DNA of 64,000 bases, taken from NCBI GenBank assembly GCA_021775995.1, contig JAJFGS010000013.1, positions 248,001 through 312,000 on the forward strand. The letters run 5' to 3'. Position numbers and translations under genes: made by a program. The notes beneath the pieces were generated by a model. The model was not told the origin of the DNA and ran no database searches. It saw only the letters and a list, made by a program, of their open reading frames with translations. Source of the DNA: Alphaproteobacteria bacterium (lineage in GTDB: Bacteria > Pseudomonadota > Alphaproteobacteria > Micavibrionales > Micavibrionaceae). Position 1 is the stretch's first letter. Every line of letters starts with the position of its first letter. Positions 18,302 to 25,994 of this stretch are shown here, in pieces.

Positions 18302-18837
18302 AGAATTATAATGTCGGACACTCCAGAGGCAATTTATCTGGTCTGAAGCACTAAATTTAGCACGTTAGGGCTAAAAATCCGCTCTGTAACCTTCTGATTT
18401 CGTTGTTAAATCAGAGTTACTCATTTTGCTCGCTGGAAATTGGGGAGGGGGGGGGTAGGAAGAGGCTTATCCGTTCTGCTTAACGATGTCTCCCGTCAAG
18501 CCGTGCCGCATGTGTTAGATGCAGACAGTGAAGAGAGTATAGCATAAATTGCGTTCATTCGTGATTTTTATTTTACCGGATCCCCGCTCGGAGGCGGGGA
18601 TGACATCTTTCTTTGGGGGTGACGTTTTTCTTCATTGTCATGCCCGCTTTAGGCGGGCATCTGGGAAAGGTAAAAAGCAAGGCCCCCGCCTGCGCGGGGG
18701 TGAGGAAGGTGACGAGGGTGACGAGGGTGACGAGGGTGACGGGAGGCGCGGGGGTGAGTGGGTGACGGGGATGAGCACATGACAAGGTGATGGGGGCGAT
18801 CATTGGGCGTGAAACTATCCGCAGCGTATTTGGTGGA
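18302..18837. repeat. Gene-free 536-base stretch with GC-rich palindromes and a 9-bp tandem repeat
   Basis: No convincing gene. From ~18578 there are three back-to-back palindromes: GATCCCCGC/GCGGGGATGAC (about 18580-18605), TGCCCGC/GCGGGCA (about 18641-18660) and GCCCCCGC/GCGGGGGT (about 18681-18701). Four copies of GGTGACGAG (last one GGTGACGGG) follow at 18708-18743. Translations across it give the PAQAGAL and CHPRLRAGI type peptides usual for dispersed palindromic repeats, so the frames here are spurious. A run of nine G lies at about 18447-18455. The first ~250 bases show nothing I can name. Confidence 0.75.
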
Positions 18838-19476
18838 TTAAAGAGATAGTTTTTGGGCGATATTTTTTGAAACCGCTAAACCAACTCTTTTTTGAGGTTC
18901 TACTAAGCTACCCCTGTTATCACTCGTGACAACTTTATAATCACCATATTGTTCAAACTGATGAACAGATAGAGAATTTGCTAGTGATAAAGTAAAGATA
19001 TATTTGATACCCAGTCGTGACATATTGTTAGGCCAGTCTGAAATATGATTCGTACCACTACTCATAAATGTTGGTAAAGAACCATTTGGCATTTTTGTTA
19101 ATCCAGAAACTTTATCCAGAAAATTAACATCTTCTTGATCATAAGGCCAATAAATATTACTTAAAAATACAGCATCAAAATTACTTTCTGAAAATATTAT
19201 ATCTTGGGTTTTATCTGTGGTGTCTTCTACATTGAATACCGAATATTGTGCGTCATTAGATAGGGGTATGTCTTTTTCTGAAGCTATATTAAAACCAGTT
19301 TTCAATAAAGTTGTATCCCGACTTGATGGAACAATCTCATCGTTCGCTTTTTTTTCAAAGGTAAACCCTACCAGTGCTATTTTGCTAATTTCTGGTAAGT
19401 CATTCTTATTGGCAACCGTAATATTAGGAATATTGTACATAGTTCTAATCTCTTGTGCAGTAAGTTCTAAAGACAT
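18838..19476 (-). CDS. Hypothetical protein, 212 aa
   Basis: A soluble protein with no motif I recognise. Alternating hydrophobic strands (ISKIALVGFTFE, FDAVFLSNIYWP, IKYIFTLSLANSL) suggest an alpha/beta fold. GGAG lies 8 bases before the ATG (GGAGTCCTCT). It is 66 bases downstream of the XRE-regulator gene on the same strand, so the two may be one unit. It borders the repeat-rich region 18302-18837. Probably accessory. Confidence 0.6.
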   Translation of the reverse strand: MSLELTAQEIRTMYNIPNITVANKNDLPEISKIALVGFTFEKKANDEIVPSSRDTTLLKTGFNIASEKDIPLSNDAQYSVFNVEDTTDKTQDIIFSESNFDAVFLSNIYWPYDQEDVNFLDKVSGLTKMPNGSLPTFMSSGTNHISDWPNNMSRLGIKYIFTLSLANSLSVHQFEQYGDYKVVTSDNRGSLVEPQKRVGLAVSKNIAQKLSL

Positions 19477-19541
19477 AGAGGACTCCTTAACGATAATGAT
19501 GGTTATCTTTAAGGCATTTTTTCTATTATGTCAATAAAAAA

Positions 19542-19856
19542 TTAACTTACTAATTCCAATGAAACATCCAACGCGCCAGCGATAGACTTTAGGGCGCGGA
19601 TGGAGCCGTCTTTACGACCCGTTTCTATTTCAGTGAGGTAGGGGCGAGAAATCTCTGCCGCTTTGGCTAAATCAGCCTGCGTCATTCCTTTGTATTTACG
19701 GATAATTTTAATAGAGCTGTCTTGCCCTAGGGTAATTTGTTCCATGATCTCATTGGGGAGATTGGTATTGGTGCCAGCATTTTTAAGGGCTGTGAAATCA
19801 TGAATGGGCACCAAAACGTGAGGTTTGCCAGAAATATGTATGATATCGTAATTCAT
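19542..19856 (-). CDS. XRE-family DNA-binding protein (antitoxin-like)
   Basis: 104 residues. The C-terminal half is a Cro/CI helix-turn-helix: MTQADLAKAAEISRPYLTEI then ETGRKDGSIRALKSIAGAL. The N-terminal segment (HISGKPHVLVPIHDFTAL) resembles the short strand-turn-strand lead of PHD/HigA-type antitoxins. No RelE/HigB-like toxin is adjacent; the only partner candidate is the unknown 212-residue protein downstream. It may be an orphan antitoxin or a plain repressor. Confidence 0.8.
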   Translation of the reverse strand: MNYDIIHISGKPHVLVPIHDFTALKNAGTNTNLPNEIMEQITLGQDSSIKIIRKYKGMTQADLAKAAEISRPYLTEIETGRKDGSIRALKSIAGALDVSLELVS

Positions 19857-20185
19857 CTAATAACTTTCATTTGCTTTAAGACATCGTTACTTCATTCCTC
19901 ACGTATTAAAATACGCTACGTCATTTGTGCCTTGTCTTAAAACAAAGCAAAGTCATTAGGTATTCAGCAAGGGCAACGAATGTTACTGCTGGCTACATTA
20001 TATAGTGATTCTTTGTGTGGTGGTTTACAAAAAATCGTCATACCCGCGATTTGGCGTAAGACAAATATTGACTGCGGGTATCCAAGAGGTGAAAAGCGGA
20101 GCTTTTCTCTTTATAGACCCCCGCCGTTTAAGCGTTTCTGGCGAAACGCCACGGGGGTGACAAAGAGGGAATGAAATTTAATTTT
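19857..20185. repeat. Intergenic palindromic repeats between XRE gene and LpxR-like gene
   Basis: 329 bases with no gene I can support. Contains a small palindrome around CGTATTAAAATACG (about 19903-19916) and two mosaic palindromes of the same class as in 18302-18837: ATACCCGC...GCGGGTAT (about 20040-20090) and CCCCCGCCGTTTAAGCG...CGCCACGGGGG (about 20118-20157), whose inner arms GCGTTTCTGG/CGAAACGC also pair. Confidence 0.6.
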
Positions 20186-21283
20186 TTAAAACCGTGTGCT
20201 CAATGTCACCGAACCAAAAATACTGGGATTATCTTGTCCATCAAATTCTTTGCTACGGTAATTGAGGGTATAAGCCAATCTATAATCATCATAGGTGAAG
20301 GCAAGCCCTGCATTGGCATCCCCAACCAGATATTTTTTATCGACGCTTGGGCCGTTTTTAAACGTATTTCCATCTAGGAAAATATTACGTGCCATGGCAC
20401 GCCCATCAAGCCCAGCGAATAAATACCAGCTAAATTTATTATCGGGCGTATCGAAAAATCCTGTGCCAGCCATCGCAGGACGAACACGTGGTGGGGTGTC
20501 TTGTAATCTATTTTTAAAGGGACCAAAAGTGACCGTTGCCCCTGTACCGGCATAAGTATACACATTGCCTAAGGATAGATTGATACTTGGTTCTATGCGT
20601 AAACGAAAATCTGCAATGTTTTTTGTATACCAAGCAGGCCAGCGACGTTGCGCCGATAAAATTAATCCTGGTTCCAATTCTAATTGGTTGTCCCAACCCT
20701 TGGGAGAGGAAGAGTTTGCTATATGTTTATGAATAAATTTTTGTGATTGTTCCGCTAAAGATTCTGGACCAACGATACCTGCGGTAAATTCTAATTCATC
20801 AAGATGGTCATTGGTAACGGTTGTTAGGCCAATAGATCCATAAAGCCAGCCCGCCCAAGGTCGGTCATTTGGTTGGTTTGCGCTGATCCTGATATTTCTA
20901 GGTGTGTAAATATTCTGACCTATGGAGAAGAAGGTGCTGGTGGTTGAGTTTATATCAAAAGTAGGAATAGCATCGGCCAACTTATCAATCATAGGAGGCA
21001 TTGCTGTTTCAATGTCAAAATAAGTTAAGCGAACGCCGCTGGTATAGTTTTCATCCTTACCACCGCCAAATAAATCATTTTCAATAGAGAGACTAAGGTA
21101 GTTATTGTCATCGGCCTGTTGAATACGTTTTTTGAGCTTGTATTCAACGGTCTGCATATCATTTAAATCTTTTTTAATTCGACTTATCTGTTGTTGTCTT
21201 GTTGAATCATGATTGTCTTGCGCATAAGTTGGAAAAGCGCAAAGCATTAAAATAGTCAAAATCAATATTGTAGACTTCATCAT
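20186..21283 (-). CDS. LpxR-like outer-membrane lipid A deacylase (DUF2219)
   Basis: 365 residues. A signal peptide (about 1-21, ending TYA) is followed by a short coiled-coil (QQQISRIKKDLNDMQTVEYK) and a beta-barrel domain. SIENDLFGGGKDENYTSGVR carries the Asn-Asp and Ser/Thr positions of the LpxR active site, and TNDHLDELEFTAG the expected His and Glu. The end SIFGSVTLSTRF has the terminal aromatic of outer-membrane proteins. LpxR removes the 3'-acyloxyacyl chain of lipid A. The coiled-coil insert before the barrel is extra relative to the basic family. Confidence 0.85.
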   Translation of the reverse strand: MMKSTILILTILMLCAFPTYAQDNHDSTRQQQISRIKKDLNDMQTVEYKLKKRIQQADDNNYLSLSIENDLFGGGKDENYTSGVRLTYFDIETAMPPMIDKLADAIPTFDINSTTSTFFSIGQNIYTPRNIRISANQPNDRPWAGWLYGSIGLTTVTNDHLDELEFTAGIVGPESLAEQSQKFIHKHIANSSSPKGWDNQLELEPGLILSAQRRWPAWYTKNIADFRLRIEPSINLSLGNVYTYAGTGATVTFGPFKNRLQDTPPRVRPAMAGTGFFDTPDNKFSWYLFAGLDGRAMARNIFLDGNTFKNGPSVDKKYLVGDANAGLAFTYDDYRLAYTLNYRSKEFDGQDNPSIFGSVTLSTRF

Positions 21284-21469
21284 ACCAATGTAACTTTCAG
21301 GTCTTTCTTAAATGATAAACTTAAAGTGTTTTGTATAGACATAGCTCTGTTTATGCAATTAAAGCTTAAACATAATAATTTTTATAAGGCTATTCAATCT
21401 TTGCCATTTTTTCTCACAATCTAAATGTTAAATTAACCCTAAATGTGTTATTTTTAGGGGCGGGGAGCC

Positions 21470-23095
21470 ATGACTGTAGATAACCAGCTTAAAATTGCTA
21501 GAGATAGGTTTGTTGCTTTTTCTTTTGCGGCATCAGATTTTCTTTTGGAGGTAAATAAGGAAGGAAAAATAATCTTTTCTGCTGGAAAATCTCAATCTTT
21601 GACAGGGAAAGAGGCCGCAGAATTGGAAGGCGCTGATTGGCTGTCTGTTTTTTCTAAATCTGACCATAGTGATTTGAATGCTTTGTTAAAGGGAGCGCAG
21701 AGGGCAGGGCGCGTTGGCCCTTTGATGGTTCATATAGATAATGGTCAAACACAAGAAAAACATAAGGCTATGATTATGGGCATGACGATGCCGGAAAGCC
21801 CCAATATATTTTTATCTTTGAATGCAACGGCTGCTTTTTTTGATTTTTTAGAGGTGGGCGATGTTCATGACTCCCGTCTTTTGGATGAAAAGCAATTTGA
21901 GGAATCTGCCATCAAAGCCTTTGCTGCGGCGAAACGTGAAGGCAAAAATTTAGACGTTACTTTTTTAGAGGCAGATAAGATTGAAGAATATAAAAAATCT
22001 TTGTCTGTTGATGAAGCCAATAATTTTAATGAGAATTTTAATGCTGTTTTAAAAGAGCAATCTTATGAAGGCGGTACGGCAAGTCAGGTTGACGATAATA
22101 AGTATGCCATTATCCATGACGCAGAAATAACGCCGGATTTTATTGAAAAGAAGATTCAGCAACTTGTTCAACGAACCTCTCCAAGTTCTAAAGGGATGGA
22201 TATAAAAACAAAAACGGTTGAAGCCGATATGGAATCGTTGAATGAGAGGGAAGCCCGTCGCGCGCTTCTCTATACAATAAATCAAATTGAAAAAAAGGGA
22301 TTGGATGCGGCTGGTGATGATTTAAAGCAAGGTTTTGATGATTACTTAAATGAAAATGCCGCAAAAATTACAAATTTAAAAAAGATTGTCGGTCTTCAGG
22401 CGTTTAAGTTGAATTACCAACCGATTGTTTTTATTCCTGATGAAACATTATGCCATTACGAGGCACTTGTGCGTTTTGATGCTGAGACTTCCCCCTATGA
22501 ATTAATTATATTTGGTGAGGATATTGGGCTGGCGCCTGATATTGATATATCAATTTTAAAACAAGCCATTGGCTTCATTAAAAATGAGGAGACAAAAGGC
22601 AATTCTGTGCGTATCGCGGTCAATATATCTGGGCAATCTATACAGAGCGAGAGCTTTTTTAAGGCTGTATTGGAAGCGATAGAGAAAACGCAATGCAGCC
22701 CCAAAAATCTTTTATTCGAAATTACCGAGAGTACACAAATTGAAGATTTGGATAAGGTGAATGGTTATTTACAAAAGCTACGTGATAAAAAATTCGAAGT
22801 TTGTTTGGATGATTTTGGCGCAGGCTCTGCCTCGTTCCAATATTTAAATGCGCTGGAGATTGATTGTGTTAAAATTGATGGAAAATATATTCGTGATGCG
22901 TTGAATTCTTCTCGTGATGAGGCGATGGTCCGTAATTTGGTACGTATGTGTAAGGATTTGAACGTGACCACGATCGCCGAAATGGTTGAGACGCAAGAGC
23001 AACTGGATTATTTAATAAAAATTGGGGTTGATAAAGCGCAAGGCTGGTTGTTCGGTAAGCCAAGCAAGAAAGCAGCGTATAAGAAGCGGGGTTGA
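21470..23095 (+). CDS. PAS and EAL domain protein (cyclic di-GMP phosphodiesterase)
   Basis: 541 residues. A PAS-like sensor at about 10-120 (FLLEVNKEGKIIFSAGKSQS), a long middle region of unclear fold, and an EAL domain from about 310. EAL motifs are intact: YEALVRF, VRIAVNISGQS, FEITES, CLDDFGAGSASFQYL, VKIDGKYI and the late EMVET and KAQGWLFGKP. This predicts active hydrolysis of c-di-GMP to pGpG. No GGDEF motif or membrane helix. Lipid-facing LpxR lies divergently upstream. The stop is followed 2 bases later by a copy of the tRNA-Leu 3' end. Confidence 0.9.
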   Translation: MTVDNQLKIARDRFVAFSFAASDFLLEVNKEGKIIFSAGKSQSLTGKEAAELEGADWLSVFSKSDHSDLNALLKGAQRAGRVGPLMVHIDNGQTQEKHKAMIMGMTMPESPNIFLSLNATAAFFDFLEVGDVHDSRLLDEKQFEESAIKAFAAAKREGKNLDVTFLEADKIEEYKKSLSVDEANNFNENFNAVLKEQSYEGGTASQVDDNKYAIIHDAEITPDFIEKKIQQLVQRTSPSSKGMDIKTKTVEADMESLNEREARRALLYTINQIEKKGLDAAGDDLKQGFDDYLNENAAKITNLKKIVGLQAFKLNYQPIVFIPDETLCHYEALVRFDAETSPYELIIFGEDIGLAPDIDISILKQAIGFIKNEETKGNSVRIAVNISGQSIQSESFFKAVLEAIEKTQCSPKNLLFEITESTQIEDLDKVNGYLQKLRDKKFEVCLDDFGAGSASFQYLNALEIDCVKIDGKYIRDALNSSRDEAMVRNLVRMCKDLNVTTIAEMVETQEQLDYLIKIGVDKAQGWLFGKPSKKAAYKKRG

Positions 23096-23097
23096 TA

Positions 23098-23115
23098 TTG
23101 GTGCGGGTGGTTGGA
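23098..23115 (-). repeat. Truncated copy of tRNA-Leu 3' end (att-like direct repeat)
   Basis: These 18 bases (TTGGTGCGGGTGGTTGGA on plus) match 23785-23802, the 3' end of the tRNA-Leu gene including encoded CCA, with one mismatch. Both copies have the same orientation, 687 bases apart, and enclose the unknown gene 23126-23719. This is the arrangement left when an element integrates into the 3' end of a tRNA gene. Confidence 0.75.
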
Positions 23116-23125
23116 AACTGCACCC

Positions 23126-23719
23126 TCACAATTCGGTGCCGTGGAATTTAAAAAATCTCTCAATTGATATTGTAACTAATGTAAGGCGTAAAGAAACGAC
23201 GTCACTTTTATGCTTCTCTATCGTCTTATTGTCTTCTGTAAAGTTAGAAATGTTTGTTTTTAGATATTCTTCGAGAGGTTTATGAGTAATGCTAAAAGCC
23301 TCATAAAGGGTAGTAAAATATTTTTTTAAACATTCCTTACTAGGATTCTCTCCATAACAGCCATAACTAACATTAACTGTCCAAGCATCTCCGACTGACC
23401 TCATATTGGACATTACAGTATTCAATAAATCTACTTCCTCCTTTTTAGGAGAAGCAACTAATTTATATTTGCTTGTGACTATATTTAAATTCCTTGATAA
23501 TTCAGTCCATTTTTCCTGATTAACACCACTATTTGTATAGCTCTTAATCTCAATTAAAGTATCTGACACGCTTTCAAAAGCTTTGCTTTGTTCAACTCTT
23601 TGAACTTTTCGCTCATCACTACTTTTTATAAAAGTATATGTAGCTAGCGAACCACAAAGAACGGATAAAATTATTAAGAGTATTGTTTTATGGTCTAATT
23701 TCTTTATTTCTTCTGTCAT
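23126..23719 (-). CDS. Hypothetical membrane-anchored protein, 197 aa, between tRNA-Leu repeats
   Basis: One N-terminal membrane helix (ILLIILSVLCGSLATYTFI, about residues 14-32) followed by a hydrophilic, largely helical domain with four cysteine-poor turns. No catalytic motif recognised. The base composition looks more AT-rich than the flanking EAL gene. It is the only gene between the direct repeats of the tRNA-Leu 3' end (23098-23115 and 23785-23802), so I infer it is an acquired single-gene cassette. Confidence 0.65.
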   Translation of the reverse strand: MTEEIKKLDHKTILLIILSVLCGSLATYTFIKSSDERKVQRVEQSKAFESVSDTLIEIKSYTNSGVNQEKWTELSRNLNIVTSKYKLVASPKKEEVDLLNTVMSNMRSVGDAWTVNVSYGCYGENPSKECLKKYFTTLYEAFSITHKPLEEYLKTNISNFTEDNKTIEKHKSDVVSLRLTLVTISIERFFKFHGTEL

Positions 23720-23785
23720 ATCTTTTACTTTTAAATATTAAAAGCTTTTCTCAAACATTCGATATTTCTACTTAGTATAAATACT

Positions 23786-23872
23786 TGGTGCGGGTGGTCG
23801 GACTTGAACCGACACGTCCTTGCGGACACTAGATTTTGAGTCTAGCGCGTCTACCAATTCCACCACACCCGC
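23786..23872 (-). tRNA. tRNA-Leu (CAA)
   Basis: Read on the minus strand, the acceptor arms GCGGGTG and CACCCGC pair perfectly, then discriminator A and encoded CCA. The anticodon stem TCTAG/CTAGA encloses the loop CTCAAAA, giving anticodon CAA (reads UUG). A long variable arm (TGTCCGCAAGGACGT) and the T-arm TTCAAGT loop fit a class II leucine tRNA. 87 bases including CCA. Its 3' end is duplicated at 23098-23115. Confidence 0.95.
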
Positions 23873-23883
23873 ATTATCAAGAG

Positions 23884-23912
23884 AGGCCGTATAAGATAGA
23901 CGGCCTTTTTTA
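23884..23912 (+). terminator. Intrinsic terminator, plus strand
   Basis: Stem AGGCCGT (23884-23890) with ACGGCCT (23900-23906), followed by a T-run on the plus strand only. No plus-strand gene lies directly before it: the nearest is the EAL gene ending at 23095. It may be that gene's terminator, now distant because of the 687-base insertion. Confidence 0.7.
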
Positions 23913-23988
23913 GCTTAAATTCGTGCATATATTCAAGTTTTTAATAAAGTTTCTTGGGTTTTGAGAGTGGGCTGTGTTTAATAGCTGA

Positions 23989-24618
23989 ATGGAATCAATG
24001 ACAACACGCACACTGACGCAACTCTTAAGTGATCTTAAATCCCATATTCAGGATGATAACGTGACAGTAAAGGCGTTGTTGGAAGAATTTCATGAGCGTG
24101 GCTTTGGTTTTTTCTTATTTTTGATAGCCCTGCCTGCGGCTTTACCTGTTCCTGCTTTGGGGCTTAGTACTGTTATTGCGTTTCCCTTACTGATATTAAC
24201 GGCGCAGCAGGCCATGGGGCGTCATACAGTATGGGTTCCCAAAAAATGGCGGCAAAAAAAAATATCACGAGAGAAAATTGATGGGTTTATCAAAACCGCT
24301 GAACCATGGATTAGGCGTTTAGAATATTTTATTCGTCCACGTCTGTCTTTTGTAACGCAAGGATTGTTTTCTAACATGATTGGGGTGGCGGGTTTTGCTA
24401 TGGCTTTGGCCGTCGCGGTTCCCTTACCGCTCACCAATACAGTGCCAGCCTTTGGTATTGCCCTCATGGCTATCGGTATATTAATGCGGGATGGTTTGGC
24501 GGTGATAGGGGGGCTGTTGATAGGGCTGAGCTGGATTATTTCACTGTTAAGTTTTGTGATTATATTTGGTCCAGAAGGTATTGATATTGCAAAAGATTTT
24601 ATAAAGGGCTTTTTTTAA
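23989..24618 (+). CDS. exoD: ExoD family membrane protein
   Basis: 209 residues. Matches ExoD: an N-terminal helical lead, then hydrophobic segments LFLIALPAALPVPALGLST, FPLLILTAQQAMG, a cytoplasmic WVPKKWRQKKIS loop, and a repeat-like second half ALAVAVPLPLTNTVPAFGIA. ExoD is linked to exopolysaccharide production and alkali tolerance in rhizobia; the biochemical function is not established. It is 15 kb from the polysaccharide locus in this window, so a link is only suggestive. Confidence 0.88.
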   Translation: MESMTTRTLTQLLSDLKSHIQDDNVTVKALLEEFHERGFGFFLFLIALPAALPVPALGLSTVIAFPLLILTAQQAMGRHTVWVPKKWRQKKISREKIDGFIKTAEPWIRRLEYFIRPRLSFVTQGLFSNMIGVAGFAMALAVAVPLPLTNTVPAFGIALMAIGILMRDGLAVIGGLLIGLSWIISLLSFVIIFGPEGIDIAKDFIKGFF

Positions 24619-24802
24619 TGTTGCCATACGCGCAGGCGCGAGGGCAATATGATATAAAACTATGGATGTCATCCCGTTGGTATGAGCGTTAGCGAATTGA
24701 CACGAACGGGATCTGGAAAAGAGAAAAGCCTTGCTTTTCACATATGGATCCCCGCCGTTTAAGCTTGCTACGCAAGCCGCGGGGATGACAAGAGAGGAAA
24801 AT
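24619..24802. repeat. Mosaic palindromic repeats between exoD and dsbB
   Basis: Contains TCATCCCGTT...AACGGGATCT (about 24669-24715) and GGATCCCCGCCG...GCCGCGGGGATGACA (about 24747-24790), with inner arms AAGCTTGCTACGCAAGC. Same class as 18580-18701 and 20040-20157. The repeat ends about 12 bases before the dsbB start, so the open frame running back to 24731 crosses the repeat and should not be used. Confidence 0.7.
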
Positions 24803-25327
24803 ATGAAGGATTTTATTACAAAATTATTGAGTTGTCACAGAGCCATGCCGCTTATCATGGTGTTTGTTGCGGCGGCATCATTGGCTATGGCGTTTATGGC
24901 GCAATATGTTTTTGGGTTGGAACCTTGCATATTGTGCCTTATTCAGCGATATCCTTACGCCATTGTTATTGCGTTGGGGCTGATTGGTTTCTTATTCTCC
25001 TGTAAATGTAAAAAAGCCGTGAGCGTGACGATGGGGTTAATTGGTCTGACGTTTCTTACCAATAGTGCGATTGCATTTTATCACACAGGGGTGGAGCTTC
25101 ATTGGTGGAAATCGTTTTTAGAGAGTTGTTCCGTACCAAAATTGGCGGGCAACATGGATCAAATTCTAACCGATATTCAAAACCGCACAAAGGCTGTGCG
25201 GTGTGATGAAATTCCTTGGGCAGATCCTATCCTTAATCTATCCATGGCAAATTATAATGTTATTTTCTGTCTTGGCTTGGCCGTTATGGCTTTTATTTCT
25301 GCCAGACTTATCTGGAAGAAAGTTTAG
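24803..25327 (+). CDS. dsbB: Disulfide bond formation protein DsbB
   Basis: 174 residues from the ATG at 24803, which has AGAGAGGA just upstream. An inner-membrane four-helix protein that reoxidises periplasmic DsbA and passes electrons to quinone. The first cysteine pair is C42/C45 in PCILCLIQRYPY, the second C109 and C134 in ESCSVPKL and AVRCDEIPW, both typical. No dsbA is in the window. It overlaps the convergent 25324-25596 gene by 4 bases. Confidence 0.92.
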   Translation: MKDFITKLLSCHRAMPLIMVFVAAASLAMAFMAQYVFGLEPCILCLIQRYPYAIVIALGLIGFLFSCKCKKAVSVTMGLIGLTFLTNSAIAFYHTGVELHWWKSFLESCSVPKLAGNMDQILTDIQNRTKAVRCDEIPWADPILNLSMANYNVIFCLGLAVMAFISARLIWKKV

Positions 25328-25596
25328 ATAAACTTATAAGTGTGAACCATAGCCTTCTTAGTTGTCTCATCTACAGAGAAAGTGCATTCAACTTTTTTCC
25401 CTACCTGATCTTTCAAATTAGACAATAAGGGGTTTTGTTTTTTAATGTGCGCAGAAACGTAACAGCCTCCTTCTACAGGAACCTCTTGGCCAGGGTCAAG
25501 CATTACAATAAAACCTGGGTTTTTTGTGCTGGCTTCTCCAAAAGAACCTTTAATTTCTCCTATTCTTGTATATATATCCATAGCTACACGCCCCAT
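25324..25596 (-). CDS. Hypothetical protein, 90 aa
   Basis: A small protein with beta-rich character (GFIVMLDPGQEVPVEGGCYV, KKVECTFSVDETTKKAMVHTY). No known motif. Two starts are possible: ATG at 25596 or, preceded by GGGGCG, the ATG five codons later at 25581. It converges with dsbB with a 4-base overlap. Confidence 0.55.
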   Translation of the reverse strand: MGRVAMDIYTRIGEIKGSFGEASTKNPGFIVMLDPGQEVPVEGGCYVSAHIKKQNPLLSNLKDQVGKKVECTFSVDETTKKAMVHTYKFI

Positions 25597-25666
25597 AATT
25601 TTTAAATTTCACAAAGGCTTAAAGAACGGGCGGCCTTATGTCAACAACTTTTCTGACATAATCTTT

Positions 25667-25697
25667 AAAAAAACCCGCCAATAAAGCGGGGTTTTTA
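25667..25697 (-). terminator. Terminator hairpin (copy 1) after the 40-residue ORF
   Basis: AAACCCGC (25671-25678) pairs with GCGGGGTTT (25686-25694) around CAATAAA, flanked by A- and T-runs. Sequence and surroundings are similar to the terminator at 25942-25972, including TAAATTAGT beside it, so the two 3' regions are duplicates. Confidence 0.85.
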
Positions 25698-25729
25698 AAT
25701 TAGTGTTTTTTCTAAGCTTTGATTGTCGT

Positions 25730-25852
25730 CTAAAGTCCCAAAACTGTTATTAAGCCTGTAAAGCCCATAAAAATTCCGTAATAGAATAAGTAAAAACCGA
25801 CAGATTGTTTCAGGTTCCGCTCTTTGGCGAAGTTAAAAAGGTCATCAAACAT
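25730..25852 (-). CDS. 40-aa membrane microprotein, shortened paralogue of the upstream gene
   Basis: Minus-strand ATG at 25852 preceded by AGGA. Residues ~18-40 form a hydrophobic helix (VGFYLFYYGIFMGFTGLITV). The N-terminus aligns by eye with that of the neighbouring 117-residue protein (M-hydrophobic-D..., then FY and G.(T/S)...LG). Directly after the TAG the same frame reads TTIKA-stop, identical to the neighbour's C-terminus. I infer a tandem duplicate that lost its middle. It may be a functional microprotein or a remnant. Confidence 0.5.
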   Translation of the reverse strand: MFDDLFNFAKERNLKQSVGFYLFYYGIFMGFTGLITVLGL

Positions 25853-25941
25853 GATGTGCGTCCTATGTAAATATTTTTGAGTTATGAGTATTTAAGGACG
25901 TATGAATAAAAAGTCAAGCGTTTCTGCGGTTTTCAGAGAAT

Positions 25942-25972
25942 AAAAAAGCCCGCCAATGAGGCGGGCTTTCTA
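25942..25972 (-). terminator. Terminator hairpin (copy 2) after the 117-residue membrane protein gene
   Basis: Perfect 10-bp stem AAAGCCCGCC (25945-25954) with GGCGGGCTTT (25960-25969), loop AATGA, T-run on the minus strand. Ends transcription from the gene at 25995-26348. Confidence 0.9.
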
Positions 25973-25994
25973 AATTAGTATTTAGCTCTTAAGT

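Noticed and set aside
18426-18547. A frame reading GRGLSVLLNDVSRQAVPHV, reminiscent of a ParB N-terminus
   Set aside because: It crosses a nine-G run, has no start with a ribosome site and stops within ~45 codons; similarity is too short to support a ParB remnant.
18549-18803. Overlapping open frames on both strands
   Set aside because: They run through palindromes and the 9-bp tandem array; the peptides (PAQAGAL, CHPRLRAGI, GDEGDEGDE) are translation of repeats.
18790-18849. A 19-codon frame ending TIRSVFGGLKR that resembles the tail of a DUF853-type ATPase
   Set aside because: Too short, and no matching intact gene in the window; noted only because of the other orphan gene tails.
21428-21442. 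TTAA-N7-CTAA, near a CtrA box, upstream of the EAL gene
   Set aside because: One half-site is imperfect and such words are frequent in AT-rich DNA.
24731-24802. Upstream extension of DsbB
   Set aside because: Reads through a palindromic repeat; ATG 24803 has a good ribosome site and normal DsbB N-terminus.
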